Shown here one piece after another: positions 21,930-34,418 of a stretch of DNA of 64,000 nucleotides (positions are counted from its first letter, which is position 1; each line of letters opens with the position of its first letter). Origin of the DNA: Vitellaria paradoxa. Taxonomy: Eukaryota; Streptophyta; Magnoliopsida; Ericales; Sapotaceae. The stretch is taken from the NCBI GenBank assembly GCA_019916065.1, contig CM034236.1, forward strand, positions 10,091,334-10,155,333, in the 5' to 3' direction. Below the pieces are notes generated by a model that saw only the letters and a program-made list of their open reading frames with translations, was not told the DNA's origin and searched no databases. The translations under genes and the position numbers were made by a program.

Positions 21930-22397
21930 TAGGGGTGGAAACGAACCGAGCTGTTCGCGAACTACTCGAGCTCGGCTCGAAAAAAGCTTGGCTCGAGCTC
22001 GATTCGTGAGTTAAACGAGCTTGAACTGAGCTTGGTTATTGGCTCGTTTTGGATTCGAGCTCGAGCTCGAGCCTAGAGAAGTTCGGCTCGAAAGCTCACG
22101 AGCAGGCTCGGTTAGAATAATATATATATTTTTAATAATATTTTTATATTTTTAATAATATTTTTATTATATTTTTTAAATATATTATTTTTTAAATCAA
22201 AACGACATCGTTTTGGTTTAATTGAGCTATTCGCGAGCCTAACCGAGCCTAATTTCTTCTTTATCGAGCCGAGTTCGAGTCTATATAAAAGCTCGAATCG
22301 AGCTCGAGCTCAAGCTTGAGCTCAGTATAAAAAGCTCGAGCCGAGCTCGAGTATGTTAAAGCTCGGCTCGACTCAGCTCGGCTCGTTTCCACCCCTA
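21930..22397. mobile_element. hAT-type MITE with GAGCTCG-rich arms, copy 1
   Basis: The perfect ends TAGGGGTGGAAACGA and (right, reverse complement) TAGGGGTGGAAACGA are flanked by the exact 8-bp duplication TCCTCAAC (21922-21929, 22398-22405). Both arms are dense in GAGCTCG/GCTCGA motifs and can fold on each other; the centre is A/T-rich with AAACGACATCGTTTTGGTTT. A second, more diverged copy is at 35306-35775. It is non-coding. Confidence 0.9.
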
Positions 22398-22405
22398 TCC
22401 TCAAC

Positions 22406-25290
22406 TTATTGAATTACAATAAGTTTTTTATTGTGAATTAAAATTCAATCGTTGCACAAATTTATGACTTTCTATCATATATGTTAAGAAACTGATAACT
22501 GATATCACAATATTAAGGTTCTCTACTAAGGTTGATTTGACAATAAATTTCCTAAATGTAAATTACTCCCTAAATATAAGTAATAAATTCCTCAAAGCTA
22601 TCTTATATTAGCATTTTTATCAAAAATAAGAAAGTTAAAGATAAAAATCTTCAATAGCGCGCACGCACATATATAGGTCAAGAGGCAGTAGCTGGTGGTG
22701 ACATTCCATTTTGCGCATAAAACCCGTAATAATATAATACCTTGAATGGATGAAAGTTAATATTTTAAATTTAACTAAATTTATCTAACAGATGAAATAT
22801 ACATATTAGACTCAAGAATGTCTATTTTCACGGTTCCCCGAACCATGTGAGAAGCACTTACAATTAGTTATGGTTTGCGTCAAATTCAGAGCAGGCTTAT
22901 TCATATTTTATTAGTTATTAGGTTGGGCCTGCCAAATCTAAAAAAATCAGACTTGGGATTTAAATCCGAAGCTAGTTTGCTTAAACCCATTTATTTTTCT
23001 AAATATATTTTAAATTATATGTTTAAGTAAAATAAAATTATAAATTATAAAAATAAATATCTTTAAGAGAAAAAAAAAATAAAATAGTGTACAAATATAT
23101 AAAATATTACAAAATATATAATTTTTTAATTAATTTAGACCAGGTCAAATGTTACGATCGATCCCAAGTACGATTTATTCAGCAACAAACTCAAAAATTT
23201 TCCACATAATAGGGCAGCTAAGGCTTAGAATATTGATCTTTGTTATGCCTTTATCCACCCCTAAAACCAAGCATTCATTTCAATTTTTTAATTTTTATAA
23301 TGTATTTTTAAAAAAATTAAAAATTATATAAGAACTATTAAAATTGCTCCTAAAAATAAGTTGTGTTAGGTCAACTAGAGCCTTAGTTTAATCCAGAATA
23401 TTTAACTAGAGCCTCTAGTTTATTCTGATATGTTTGAAACCTAATAAATATGATAACTTTGATAGGGTCAGCCTTCTTGATTTATCAAATCATAATAAAC
23501 TTTTTAAATGCGAGTTAGAATATGCCGTTACATAAATTTACGAATTTTTCTCATAATTATTGAAAAACCGATGCATGATATTAATCAATCATGATTCTAT
23601 GATAAGATTGATCTGATAATAAACTTCATAAGCATAAAATTACTCCATAAATTTAAATAATAAATTTCTTAACCTTTCTTATATTAGCATTTTTATCAAA
23701 AAAAAAAAAAGTTAAAAATCCTCAATAACACATATTTACAAGTCAAATGCAGTATGAAATGACCTTCCATTAAACACAACCCTTAATAATATAATTCCTT
23801 GAATGATAAGGGAATTGTTTAAGTAATTTCTAAAGACTTGGGTAATTAGCTGAAATAATTTACATTCGAGAATTTGAAAATCTATTCTTTTTTATTTTCT
23901 TACGGTTTAATCATTGTCATCATCCGATAGCATATATATGTATATATATAATCTAATATTTTCTATTTCAAAGGCAGTAGATGATGACCTTCCATTAACC
24001 ACAACCCTTAATAATGCAATACCTTGAATGATAAGGGAATTGTTTAAGTAATTCCTAAAGACTTAATTTGATTATTGTGGAAATCCAACATGGTCAAGCT
24101 TAGCTACCAGCCAATCGGTGTTTTGGTAGATCGATGTGGATTATTTTATATTAATTCATTTGAGAAGGTTTGTGAGAACAATTATGGTTGGGCTATCAAA
24201 GCCAAGTTGGATTTTTTTAACTTATTTTTGTCTTATATAGTTTATTTTTTTAATCAAATTTTGCAAACTATAGTTTTTTTTAACATGTTAACCGTATTCG
24301 TAAAAGAAAAAATTATAAAAAAATTAAAAAATTCATATCCGTTTGAAAAAAATAAAAAATTTATTTTTATTTTTTGTTTTGTTTTGTTTACCTTCTATTT
24401 AAATAGACATGAATTTTTTAATTTATCTTTAAATGTGATACATGCAAATGGATAAAATATTCCATAACACTTTTTAATAAATTCTAGGTAGACCGGACCC
24501 CAAACAAATGTTATAATTCCAAGATCGGTCTATTTAGTTAAACGGGGCTTAAATTTCTTTTAAGCTGTTAGAAAAATATAGCAAGCTAGGTTTGGAATTT
24601 CGAGTTGTCAAACTTATGCCCCCCCCTAAAATCAAGCGTTCATTTCAATTCTTTATATTGTTATCATGTATTTTAAAATAATAAAAAAAAAAAAATTTAT
24701 AATAATCATTAATTAAAATTACTCTCAAAAATAAATTGTGTTTGGTCAACTCGAACCTATAGTTTATTATGAGATATTCGAAATTCATTCAATGTGGTGA
24801 GATTGATAGGGAAAACTTCTTAACTGGTTGAATTATAGTAAGTTTTTGAATGTGGGCTAAAATTCCATTGTTGTACAAATTCATGACTTTTGGTTATAAC
24901 TATTGAGGGATCGGTGTATGATACCAATCAATCAGAATTCTATAATAAGATTGATCTGATAACAAATTTTCTAAGCGTAAAATTATTCCATAAATTTAAA
25001 TAATAAATTCCTTAAGCTGGCATTTTTGTCAAAAATAAAAAGTAAAAGTTAATGATATATTAGCACAAATATATAAGTCAAATGAAGTAGATGGTGACCT
25101 TCCACCAACCACAACCTTTAATAATATAGCACCTCGAATGATAAAGGGAATTGTTTAAGTAATTTCTAAAGAGTTAATTTGATTATTGCGGCAATCGTCA
25201 AGTTTAGCAGCGAGCCAATCGGTGTTTAGGCATTTCAATGTGGATATTATTTTACTAATTGATTTGAGAAGGTCTGTGAGTCATATTGAT
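22406..25290 (+). repeat. Tandem-like run of local repeat units (A, B, K), + orientation
   Basis: Successive partial units are: K end about 22660-22745; A about 22745-22860; B about 22880-23400; K about 23740-23850 and again 23960-24190; B about 24440-24780; K about 25060-25285. K landmarks recur each time: CCTTCCATTAACC, CAACCCTTAATAAT, GATAAGGGAATTGTTTAAG, CCAGCCAATCGGTGTTT and GAGAAGGTnTGTGAG. The 126-codon frame at 24075-24455 lies in a K copy; equivalent frames are broken in other copies, so it is not called a gene. Confidence 0.7.
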
Positions 25291-25549
25291 TTAGATCAAT
25301 GTTGTTTGTGCTCTTCGTTTTTTTTCTTTTTTTTTTAAAATTAAATTTGTGCAGTGTAATTTTTCGCTGCCATAATCATATTTAATTGGTCAATGATTTT
25401 TTTTTTTGTTCATTTATTTTTTTGCCTTGCTCATCATGTTCATCATCTAGTTGATCACTTAATAATAGGATTGAAGTGGTTAACAGTGGTAAGGTACACA
25501 GTTGAATTTTAATGTGTATATTCCATTTGTTTGAGCAGTTTAAGTAAAT

Positions 25550-25665
25550 TTTTTTTTTAATAACTCATTAACGATCAAGTAAGTTTTTTAGTGGCATGAG
25601 ACTCGAACTAGCAAAGTCTAGGAAGCAAATTCAAGATTTTACTAATAGAGCTAATTCTCATAATT
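25550..25665 (-). mobile_element. tRNA-derived SINE (family 2), copy 1
   Basis: On the minus strand it has an A-box-like TTAGCTCTATTAGTAAAA, a B-box-like TAGTTCGAGTCT and an A-rich tail. It is flanked by a 13-bp duplication AGTTTAAnTAAAT (25537-25549, 25666-25678) with one mismatch. The 3' half CCACTAAAAAACTTACT recurs in the copy at about 51701-51815. Confidence 0.8.
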
Positions 25666-25799
25666 AGTTTAACTAAATATAACAACTTAACTTTCACGGT
25701 TAAAATGATTGTTTTTTTTCTAAATTTATGCCTACAATTAATTAAATATAACCACCCATTTTTTCTCTCTTTAAAATTGAAAAGGTCGTCTTCTTTTCA

Positions 25800-26890
25800 C
25801 ACTTAGCAAACTCACCTGTATATATCTATATATAGGAAAATAAGGAGCGAATGAGAAATGGAGAGAGTTGGTAAACATTCACAATAACATTAGAGATCCA
25901 GACCTATGACTACGAGTTTCATCAATTTCAAGTTTGTTAGCATTAAAAGATTAATTCTATAATTGGGGTTACGATAAAGTTTAGGATTACTTCTATAAAA
26001 TATGAATATCTTATTTCAGTTTTCCTTCTTTGAAAAGGGAAAGATAAAGGAAAACCAACTATGATTTCATGTTTGATTCAATGATGAAATTTATTTATTT
26101 ATTTTGCTTTTGTGTGTATATGAACAAAAGTTTGAATTTCGACCTATTGGAGTTTGTTGAAAACTTGATAACGAGGACAAGGGAAACCGGAAGGAGAAAG
26201 ATAGCAAGAAATTGAGGGTCCATGGGATTTTAATTTGGGTAAATTACGTTTGTCTTCTCTCAACATTTAAGTAATCATACTTCTCATCCCTTAACATTCA
26301 AAAATTATATTTAATTTCTTATTTTGAAATATTATTAACAAAAATTCACAAAATTATTTGTTTTTACTTGTTTTTGGGAATCTTTGTAAAGAAACAAAAA
26401 AGAAAAAACAAACTAACATATGAGAGATGAAGGGTTAAAATTGGAAAATCATCTAAAATTTTGGTTACGTTAACATTTTTTTGTTAAATTTTAATAATTG
26501 ATTTAACAAAAAGAGGTCAATGTTAACAATATTTCAAGTTTGTTAGCACTAAACCGGTCTATTATATAATTAAGGTTATTTTCTATATTTAAGGTTATTG
26601 GTAAAGTTTACAATAACTTCCACGGTATATCAATATCTTGTTTCATAGGGTTTTCCTCCTCTAAGAAAAAGAGAAAAAAAAAATTCAACCACGGTTTCAA
26701 GTTTGATTCTACGATGAAATTTATTTATTTATTTTCTTTTTTTATGTGTGAATAGAATTTTGATTTTACAAAGGTATAGAAGCACAAAGAGTGATGAGGT
26801 CTAATGAAATTTGATGAGAACTTGATAATGAAGATGATGGAGGAGCTGAAAGAGAAAGATAAATAATCAATAATAAGGATGATGGTGATA
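25800..26890 (+). repeat. Module M of the local repeat, two partial copies, + orientation
   Basis: Each copy includes TTCAAGTTTGTTAGCA(T/C)TAAA, TATTTATTTATTTT, GAATTT/ATTTTACAAAGGTATA-like text and AATGAnGATGATGGAGGA or its remains. Inverted copies are at 32890-33560, 49510-50095, 50600-51430 and 54290-54590. Other copies carry stops, so the module is not coding. Confidence 0.6.
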
Positions 26891-28275
26891 GAGAGATATG
26901 GACTAAAAGATATGTTTAATGTTATTGTTTTTTCTATTTCATTTAATGAGAATTCTTTTTTTTAAGTAATAAATGCCATTTTTATACTTGTGCATGTGTC
27001 TAGTATTTACAAATAGTATTTGACCTAGTGTGTAAAGCACAACTTACACACAGAAGACTAAATCATCAGTTTTTTGGAATACAAGTTTATTATTCATAGT
27101 TTTAAATAGAATTGGACACACTATCAATAGAACTGTAATACAGATTTTTAGCAGGTCTATCTTGATTATGGAAAATAGTTTAATTCCAGCCATTTATACT
27201 AGTATATTTTGTGTGTATTGAACTAGACTTAGTTGAGATAATTATTTTACATTGATTTCATAAAATAATTTATATCTTATATTTATTATAATTACTTACA
27301 CTTTTAGTCCGGATTCTATTTTTTAGACACATGTATATGGTGATTATTAGTTTAATTACATAAAGAGTAAGATTTTATATACAAGTCAGTAAACTCAGTG
27401 AATTGGGTAATGATATTGTATCTATAGTGAACATTAATAGTTGAAGAAATTTATGTCTTGATTAATTGGATTGATAATATCCTCTTGAAGAAGCTTATAA
27501 GTCTTGACTCTATCAAATTTTGCAAGTAGATTTTGGATTCAATACGTCAAATAAATTAAGCGAAAAGATCTCAAGGAAAATAAAAAGTTAATTAAATTAA
27601 TTGTCTGTAATTAAATTTAATTGGTAGATATTTGTAAATTTTAACGTGTAGAGATAATAAGTATTTAATATTGCGGCTCGAAAATATAATTTCGAATATA
27701 ATTAAGAATATAATTTTAATTCTTTTGTGCAATGAATTATAATTCACGTAATTAAATCATAATTTAAGTAGGATTAGGTGATTTAATTACGTCAAAAGTT
27801 TGTGTCATATTTTTGCACAATGAATTATAATTTACGTAATTAAACCATAATTTAAGTAGGATTAGGTGATTTAATTACATCGAAAGTTTTTGTCAGATTT
27901 ACCTATTGGTCCTACTATAACCGTATAAATACTTTTTCTGTTGACAACTAGAGTTAACGTTTTTTAAGAAGAAAAATATGAAATCCCAAAGACTGCTTGT
28001 GATCCCACTATCTTGTGAGAGAGAGAGAAAATATTTTTTGAAAATACGGTCGAAGGCTGAAAGTTGAGATCAAGTAGTCAAGTTAAAGTCTTCAAAAACT
28101 TAGAATTTAAACCTGCTAGGATCACATCAAAGAGATCTCGAAAGTACGATCTCATTCTCATAGATCAGATCGATAAATTTTTTTTTGAATTATTTATATG
28201 CACCCCAATCATGATATTGCGATTTTTTGTGTTCCCCAGTAGATAGAGCTAGGACTTGAAGTTCGCGCATATTAA
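26891..28275. other. Block of unassigned sequence interrupting the repeat unit
   Basis: This block does not match the A/M/B/K modules. It contains two direct copies of an 86-bp unit (27727-27896), a GA-rich patch (28015-28035) and a segment of mixed composition at 28040-28260. It may be an LTR-like or other insert, but I could not find its borders. Confidence 0.4.
27727..27896. repeat. Direct duplication of about 86 bp
   Basis: Two copies, about 27727-27812 and 27814-27896, share CAATGAATTATAATT, ACGTAATTAAA, CATAATTTAAGTAGGATTAG, GTGATTTAATTAC and AAAGTTT. They are nearly identical, so the duplication is recent. Confidence 0.8.
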
Positions 28276-28284
28276 TTTTGAAAC

Positions 28285-29120
28285 CGTGAAAAGATTCAAT
28301 TTAGAGAGAGAAAATGTGAATAGTAATCTTTAATTAATTGAAATATTAAATTTGAAAAAACTAATTGTTTTAAGTGTGAAATTTAAGCCATTAGATTTAA
28401 CTAAATTGACATAACGGATGAAATACACATAACCAGATTTAACAGTGTATTTTCTCACGGCTGATCTCCTGGACCCATGTGAGATACAACTATTATATGA
28501 ATACAGGCCAGCTGTTTTGTCCGTTTGATAAAAACAAGTAAGGTGGACATAGGCCCCCGCCAACTTTAGGACAGGCTTTTTCATATTTTATTAGTCGGGT
28601 TGGGTCGGTGTGAAATAAAAAAATAAATAAATAAATTAGACCTAGGATTTGAATCCCAAGATCGATCACTTAAACCCATTTATTTTTAATATATATTTTA
28701 ATATATATGTTTAAATAAAGATATTTAAAATTGTAGAAATAAATAGTTTAGTTCCAAATAAAATATTTTTTAAGAGAAAAATAAATAACATATTACATAA
28801 TATACACATTTTAATTAATAAGATCCAGGCCAGATCTTAGACAAATGTCATAATCCCAAATTCCGCCTATTTAGCTGAACGACCTCAAATTTGTTTTTAA
28901 GCTAGTAAATATTAGGGCGGGCTAGACTTGGGATTTAGGCATCGGACTTATATCTACCCCCAGAAGCAAGCATTTATTCCACTTCTTTTGGTTCTTATCT
29001 TTGTTTTGTAAAAATAAAAAGAGTAATAAAATCAATAACAACAATTAAAATTACTCTCCAAAATTAGTTGTTTTTTATCGACAAGAGCCTCTAGTTTATT
29101 CTGAGACTTTTGAAGCCTAA
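28285..29120 (+). repeat. Local repeat unit, modules A and B, + orientation
   Basis: A: TAGAGAGAGAAAATGTGAAT, TTTAATTAATTG, AACGGATGAAATACACAT. B: GGCCAGCTGTTTTGTCCGTT, TCATATTTTATTAGT, GACCTAGGATTTGAATCCCA, AAGCAAGCATTTATT, CCTCTAGTTTATTCTGAGAC. This is the last + oriented B copy; units to the right are mostly inverted. Confidence 0.65.
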
Positions 29121-29755
29121 TAAATGTGGCAAAATCGATAGGGCAAATGATAAGAAGATGAGTTGAGCTGAAGAGTTGATATCAAGCAATTTAATCGATT
29201 AATTTTTAAATTAATTAGCTAATAAAAATTAAAATAGATGCATTATTAATTTTTGTCAATAATAAATTGATGTGAGTAAAAAATATAATTTTCAATTGAA
29301 TGAGAATTAAATATCAAAAGTAAACTTAGTTTTGAAAATTGATATGAATTAGATTTTTGTAGAAAGGTTTTTGTAATATTAAAATTATACAAAATATCTT
29401 ATTAAAAAAATGAGAGTATTTGTGTAATTTCATTTGATGAGAAGGTAACATGGAGTCCTGAAAGAATCTATTAGTGGGGTACAAAGAGGCTCTTCCATAT
29501 AAAAATTTTAGTATTGCTATAGAAATCTGACTTTAATCAGATCGCTAACATTGATAAAATAAAAATAAAATTAAAAATTAACGTAATAATTATTTTATAA
29601 AATTATGTATTTTTGTTGAAATTTAAAAAGATTTTACAATTTTGTGCAACCCACTGGTTATATAGACATATACAAGTGAATTTGCTCGAAGTCTAAAAAA
29701 AATGATGACCTTTACAATTTTATGGAGAGAGAGAAGAAAAAAAAAATCACTAACA
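29121..29755. other. Intergenic junction between the two repeat arms, nothing recognised
   Basis: No gene is seen in this AT-rich stretch. The orientation of the local repeat changes across it. Confidence 0.45.
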
Positions 29756-29759
29756 ACTT

Positions 29760-29924
29760 CATTGATCTAAATCAATATGAATCACTCTCGCAAATCTTCG
29801 CAAATGAATTAATAAAAAATAATCCACTAGATCGACCAAAACACCGATTGGCTGGTGGCTAAGCTTGACCATATTGGATTTCCACAATAATCAAAATTTG
29901 TCCTTAGGGATTACTTAAACAATT
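29760..29924 (-). repeat. Module K, inverted, left half; split by the palindrome-array element
   Basis: The text TTCATTGATCTAAATCAATA, CACCGATTGGCTGGTGGCTA, GGATTTCCACAATAATCAAA and TTACTTAAACAATT is a K copy. It resumes at 31977 as TAAACAATTCCCTTGTCAT. Confidence 0.75.
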
Positions 29925-31976
29925 GGGGTTTTTAGAAGCCGGTCACTATTTATAGACTTATAAGAATTTAAGTCATACCCAAAAAACTTGTTTGTAAATA
30001 AGTCACACTTGCAACAAAAAGACAAAAAAGGACATCACGCGTTTTTCACCACATTTCAAAACTGTCAGTTTTATTCGAAAAATAGTGCACACTTTACTCA
30101 TAAAATCCGTGACTTTCCATCTTCTTTATAAAATAAGCAAAACCGATTTTTGGAAACAAATTCAAAACTGCTTGAGAAAAACCTAATTTCACGACTTTCC
30201 ATCCTCTTTACAAAGCAAGCAAAATCGATTTTTGGAAATAAAATCAAAACTGTTTGGGAAAAACCTAATTCCATGACTTTCCATCTTCTTTACAAAGCAA
30301 GCAAAACTGATTTTTGGAAATAAAATCAAAACTGTTTGGGAAAAACCTAAATCGATCATTATTCCTAAGTATATTTATTTTTTCTGATTTTGAAACAGTA
30401 CCGGTACTGTTTTGAAGATAGCTCAAAATACTAATCAACTCCATGGATTTCTCTTCCCAAAACTTGTCATCTGCTTATAATTCATGGTACTGTTTTGAAA
30501 ACAGTACCGGTACTGTTTTGAAAACAGTACCGATAAAACAGTACCGGTACTATTTTGGATCGGTACTGTTTTCATACTACCTAAAAAACATCAATCGATA
30601 CATAACACAAACCAACGATACAAGCCAATATCATCATATTTTTTGAAACAGTACCGGTACTGTTTTGAAGATAGCTCAAAATACCAATCGACCCCATGAA
30701 TTTCTCTTACCCTTAAAACTCGTCATCTGCTTATAATTCATGGTGCTGTTTTGAAAACAGTACCGGTACTGTTTTGGATCGGTACTGTTTTCATACTACC
30801 TAAAAAATATCAATCAATACATAACACAAACCAATGATACGAGCCAACATCATTATATTTTTTGAAACAGTACCGGTACTGTTTTGAAAATAGCTCAAAA
30901 CGCCAATCGGCTCCATGGATTTCTCTTGTCCTTAAAACTCGTCGTCTACTTATAATTCATGGTGCTATCTTGAAAACAGTACCGATAAAATAGTACCGGT
31001 ACTGTTTTAGACAGGTACTGTTTTCATACTGCCTAAAAAACATCAATCGATACATAACACAAACCAACCATACGAGCCAATATCATCATATTTTTTGAAA
31101 CAGCATCGGTATTATTTTGAAGATAACTCAAAATGCCAATTGACCTCATGGATTTCTCTTACCCTTAAAACTCGTCATCTGCTTATAATTCATGGTGTTG
31201 TTTTGAAAACAGTACCGATAAAACAGTACCGGTACTGTTTTGGATCGATACTGTTTTCATACTGCCTAAAAAATATCAATCAATACATAACACAAACCAA
31301 CGATACGAGCCAATATCATTATATTTTTTGAAACAGTACCGGTACTGTTTTGAAGATAGCTCAAAACGCCGATCGGCTCTATGGATTTCTCTTACCCTTA
31401 AAACTCGTCATCTGCTTATAATTTATGGTGCTATTTTGAAAATAGTACTGATAAAATAGTACCGGTACTGTTTTAGACCGGTACTGTTTTCATACTGCCT
31501 AAAAAAATCAATCGATACATAACACAAGCCAACTATACGAGCCAATATCATCATATTTTTTGAAACAGTACCGATACTGTTTTGAAGATAGCTTAAAACG
31601 CCAATCGGCAAAATCAATCCATGAAGAAGATAGGCCAAATAAGCTCTATCTTCTTCATATTTTCACGACTAAAACTGTAAATAATGAAACTGAAAACAAG
31701 GAAGGAAAAAAACGGAAGAAGCGTGATTCTTAATAAACCATATCTTCACGTGATTCTCAAAATTTTCGGAAATAACTTGTGTAACTTAGTTATAGAAATA
31801 AAGGATATTATCGGTATATTAGAAATTGTATTTAAAACAAACTCATGGGACCCACTCAAAAGTGTGACTTAAATACAAAACTTTCCACATTAATGTAACT
31901 TAAAAGCAATACTTTTTTTTGAGTGTGATTAATAACTTTAAAAGATTACAAAATATGACTTGGATACAATTTTCTG
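29925..31976 (+). mobile_element. Palindrome-array element, copy 1 (non-autonomous, Mutator-like), 2052 bp
   Basis: It is inserted in a K module with the 9-bp duplication TAAACAATT (29916-29924, 31977-31985). The left end GGGGTTTTTAGAAGCCGG leads into TTTAAGTCATACCC, AAGTCACACTTGCAAC and the motifs GACTTTCCATCTTCTTTA and CAAAACTGTTTGnGAAAAA. The right end reads GACTTAAATACAAA, AATGTAACTTAAAAGCAATA, AAAGATTACAAAATATGACT. The two ends share AAGTCAyA-type subterminal motifs in inverted orientation. The centre is a tandem array (separate entry). No transposase is present. Confidence 0.75.
30391..31600. repeat. Tandem array of about 230-bp units with CAGTACCGGTACTG palindromes
   Basis: Units start with GAAACAGTACCGGTACTG (or variants) near 30391, 30643, 30864, 31096, 31328 and 31559, spaced 221-252 bp. 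Each has the 14-bp palindrome CAGTACCGGTACTG, then TTCTCTTACCCTTAAAACTC, CTGCTTATAATTCATGGT, further GTAC motifs, and CGATACATAACACAAACCAA. The short frames across it (30443, 31095 and 31423 minus) are array by-products. Confidence 0.85.
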
Positions 31977-32230
31977 TAAACAATTCCCTTGTCATGATTA
32001 AGGGTTGTGACTAGTGGATAGAACCGGAAACTGGCGAGCTGTCGAATATATGCCCTGTATAAGATGAAAATGGACTTGCATGGTGCGATTATTGTATAAA
32101 CATTAATTGCTAATAATAAAGAAAGTCAACGAAAGTATCTAAATACTATTAAATGCTGACCCCAGTTAAAATATGATTAACTCAACGAAACCACGAATTT
32201 AATCTCAAAAAAAAAAAAAAAAAAAAATAG
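31977..32230 (-). repeat. Module K, inverted, resuming, with extended variant
   Basis: This includes ATTAAGGGTTGTG, AGTGGATAGAACCGG, GAGCTGTCGAATATAT, GCCCTGTATAAGATGAAAATG, CTAATAATAAAGAAAGTCAA and ACTATTAAATGCTGACCC. The same variant recurs at 36590-36800 and 47340-47570. It is followed by an A-run at about 32207-32227. Confidence 0.65.
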
Positions 32231-32759
32231 ACAACTAGCTTCATCTATCTAAATCAACGGGAATCATTCTTACACATCTTCTCAAATCATGTACATTTCA
32301 TTTGGAATGATAGATTTAATGAAATTAATCATTCACAACCACTAAATCGGTTCGATTATTCGTTTTGACCAACTTTTTTTAAATAATTTTCAATCTACAA
32401 CAAATTAATTATACATTTATGAACATAAAAATAATAAAAGTCAATCATAATTTGACAAAAATAAAAATATAATTTTATTTTAGATTACCTGTATAATAAA
32501 ACCACTAATAACCAAACAAATAAAAAAATAATATATTAATATATAATAAATATATAGTATAATTCATATTAATAACAAAATTCGATCGGTTAATCAACTA
32601 ACAGTTAATGTATATTAAAAATCGAAATCGAATTGAAAATCAAAAATTTAAATAAAAAATCAGAACCAAAACAGTCGGTTTGACTAAACGTAATTTTCAG
32701 TTCAATTTATTCGGTTCAGTTCATTTTTTGGTTTACTGAATTTTTGTTCTCACCCCTAG
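32231..32759. other. Repeat-derived AT-rich region
   Basis: The first 60 bp are K-like (CAACTAGCTTCATCTATCTA). From about 32340 to 32760 an AT-rich stretch ends with TTCGGTTCAGTTCATTTTTTGGTTT-type text (written here only in part: CGGTTCAGTTCATTTTTTGG), like the ends of many TA-rich MITEs. No borders were fixed. Confidence 0.4.
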
Positions 32760-33720
32760 TGATACACTATTAAATCTAATGTGTATATTTCATCTGTTAA
32801 ATTAGTTTAGTTAATGCCTTATATTTCACACCTAAAATAATTATTTTTTCAAATTTAAGGTTACTACTAATTAAAGATAACTACTCACATTTTCTCTCTT
32901 TAAATTAAATCTTTTAACACACCCACATCTTTTTATCTTTTTCTCCTCTTGAATCGTTGATCCTTTGCCAAAACTATTTTTTAAGCCACCAATACCTCCC
33001 GCTAAACCCAAAATTAAGATCTCATGAACCATTAATTTCTTCCGGTCTCCGTCCTTTGAGTCCTCCATCATTGTCATTATCATACTCCCAATAGACTCCA
33101 TTAGATCTTATTATTCCTTTCGTTTTTATGCCGGTGTAAATTCTAACTACGATTCACACACACAAAAGTAAATAATTAAATTACTTCTTTTTATGGTCAA
33201 GAATTAAATAAATTAAATTACTTCATAGTGCCAAACATGAAACCATAGTTGCATTTAAAAAGAAGAAGAAGAAGAAGAAGAATAACAATAATAATAATAA
33301 TAATAATAATGCCATATAATAGGGCATTAACATTCCATGAAAGCAAATTCTAAACCTCATAATAACCCTAATTAATTCTAGAATAGATTTGTTTGATGTT
33401 AACAAATTTGGAATAGATGAAACTCGTAACCATAGGTTTCAAAACTGTTAATACTGTCGTTAATGTGGAGCTTCTCTCTCTAACTCTCTCTTTCCCCTTC
33501 CTTTTGCTCCCTATGTATAGATATAATATACACTTAAATTTGCTAACTGTGAAAAATAATGCTTACCATTTTAGAGAGACAAAACGCGAGTGCTTATCTT
33601 TAATTAATTGTAGGGTTAAGTTTGGAAAATGATTATTTTAAGTGTGAAACAATGAAAGTTAAGCACATATCAAATGTACACATTAAACTCAACCATAGTA
33701 ATATATCGCTTCACCACTTA
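32760..33720. repeat. A-M-A composite with inverted A arms, copy 1
   Basis: Module A occurs inverted at 32760-32890 (TATTTCACACCTAAAATAAT, AATTAAAGATAACTACTCAC, ATTTTCTCTCTTTA) and direct at 33565-33720 (TTTTAGAGAGACAAAACG, CTTATCTTTAATTAATTGTA, ATTATTTTAAGTGTGAAAC). They flank an inverted module M. A second such composite is at 49430-50290. The 76-codon minus frame at 32871-33101 lies in M and is interrupted by a stop in the other copy. Confidence 0.65.
33260..33311. repeat. (GAA)n/(AAT)n microsatellite
   Basis: A run of AAG repeats is followed by AAT repeats. The paralogous position near 49837-49876 carries a similar (AAT)n tract. Confidence 0.9.
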
Positions 33721-33879
33721 GGCCCTCAAATCTATTATTTAATGTTCAATTGCATGATCAACCAGACGATCAAAATAGAAAATTAACAAAAAGAAAAAAA
33801 AAATCAAAACCATTGACCAATTAAAACATGATAAAGTCAAAGAAATACACCCCACAAATTTAATCTAAAAAAAAAAAAA

Positions 33880-34121
33880 CACAACCAGTCTCGCAAATGT
33901 TCTCAAATCAATTAATTAATAAAAAATAACCCACATCGACCAACTAAAACAACCATCGGCTCATAGCTCAACTTGACCATATTCGTTTGCAACATATAAT
34001 CAAATTAAGTCTTTAGGAATTACTTATACAATTCCCTTACAATTCAAATTAGAATATTATTGCCAAGTGGAAGGGTCACCACCTACTGCCTTTGAAAAGA
34101 AAATATTAGGTTATGTAAATG
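33880..34121 (-). repeat. Module K, inverted
   Basis: Landmarks are AATCAATTAATTAATAAAAA, CCATCGGCTCATAGCT, AGTCTTTAGGAATTACTTA, CAATTCCCTTA and CACCACCTACTGCCTTTGA. It ends at the target duplication of the next MITE. Confidence 0.65.
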
Positions 34122-34408
34122 CAACACAGAGGGACTATAGTCAAAAGCTGATTGCAGCCACTGCAGTCACCAAAAATGTCACCATTTCTTCAAATTTTTA
34201 TCTAAAATATCGTCGTTTCATTTAAGTTGTCATATTCAAATAAATCAATTCATATTCAAATATGAATATTCAAATATATCAATTCATATTCGAGTATAAT
34301 AACTTAAGTGGAATGGCATCATTTTGGATAAAAAAAATTGACAACATGGTGTCGTTTTGGGGGCAACTATAACAGTTATAGTCAGCCGCGACTGCTGCCG
34401 CTTTTTTC
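34122..34408. mobile_element. Foldback MITE with 10-bp direct repeat flanks
   Basis: TATGTAAATG flanks both sides (34112-34121, 34409-34418). The two halves are inverted copies of each other for about 90 bp: left AAAATATCGTCGTTTCATTT with TTAAGTTGTCATATTC, and right GAGTATAATAACTTAAGTGG with ATGGCATCATTTTGGAT. The centre contains TTCATATTCAAATATGAATA. A 9-10-bp duplication suggests a Mutator-like origin. Confidence 0.7.
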
Positions 34409-34418
34409 TATGTAAATG

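Noticed and set aside
24075..24455. 126-codon + frame
   Set aside because: It starts in a K module and runs through T-rich DNA. Other K copies do not keep the frame, and the predicted protein is low-complexity.
32871..33101. 76-codon minus-strand frame with a Met/Asp-rich start in module M
   Set aside because: The equivalent place in the second A-M-A copy (about 49570-49720) has an in-frame stop early in the frame, and other M copies are broken too. No domain is recognisable.
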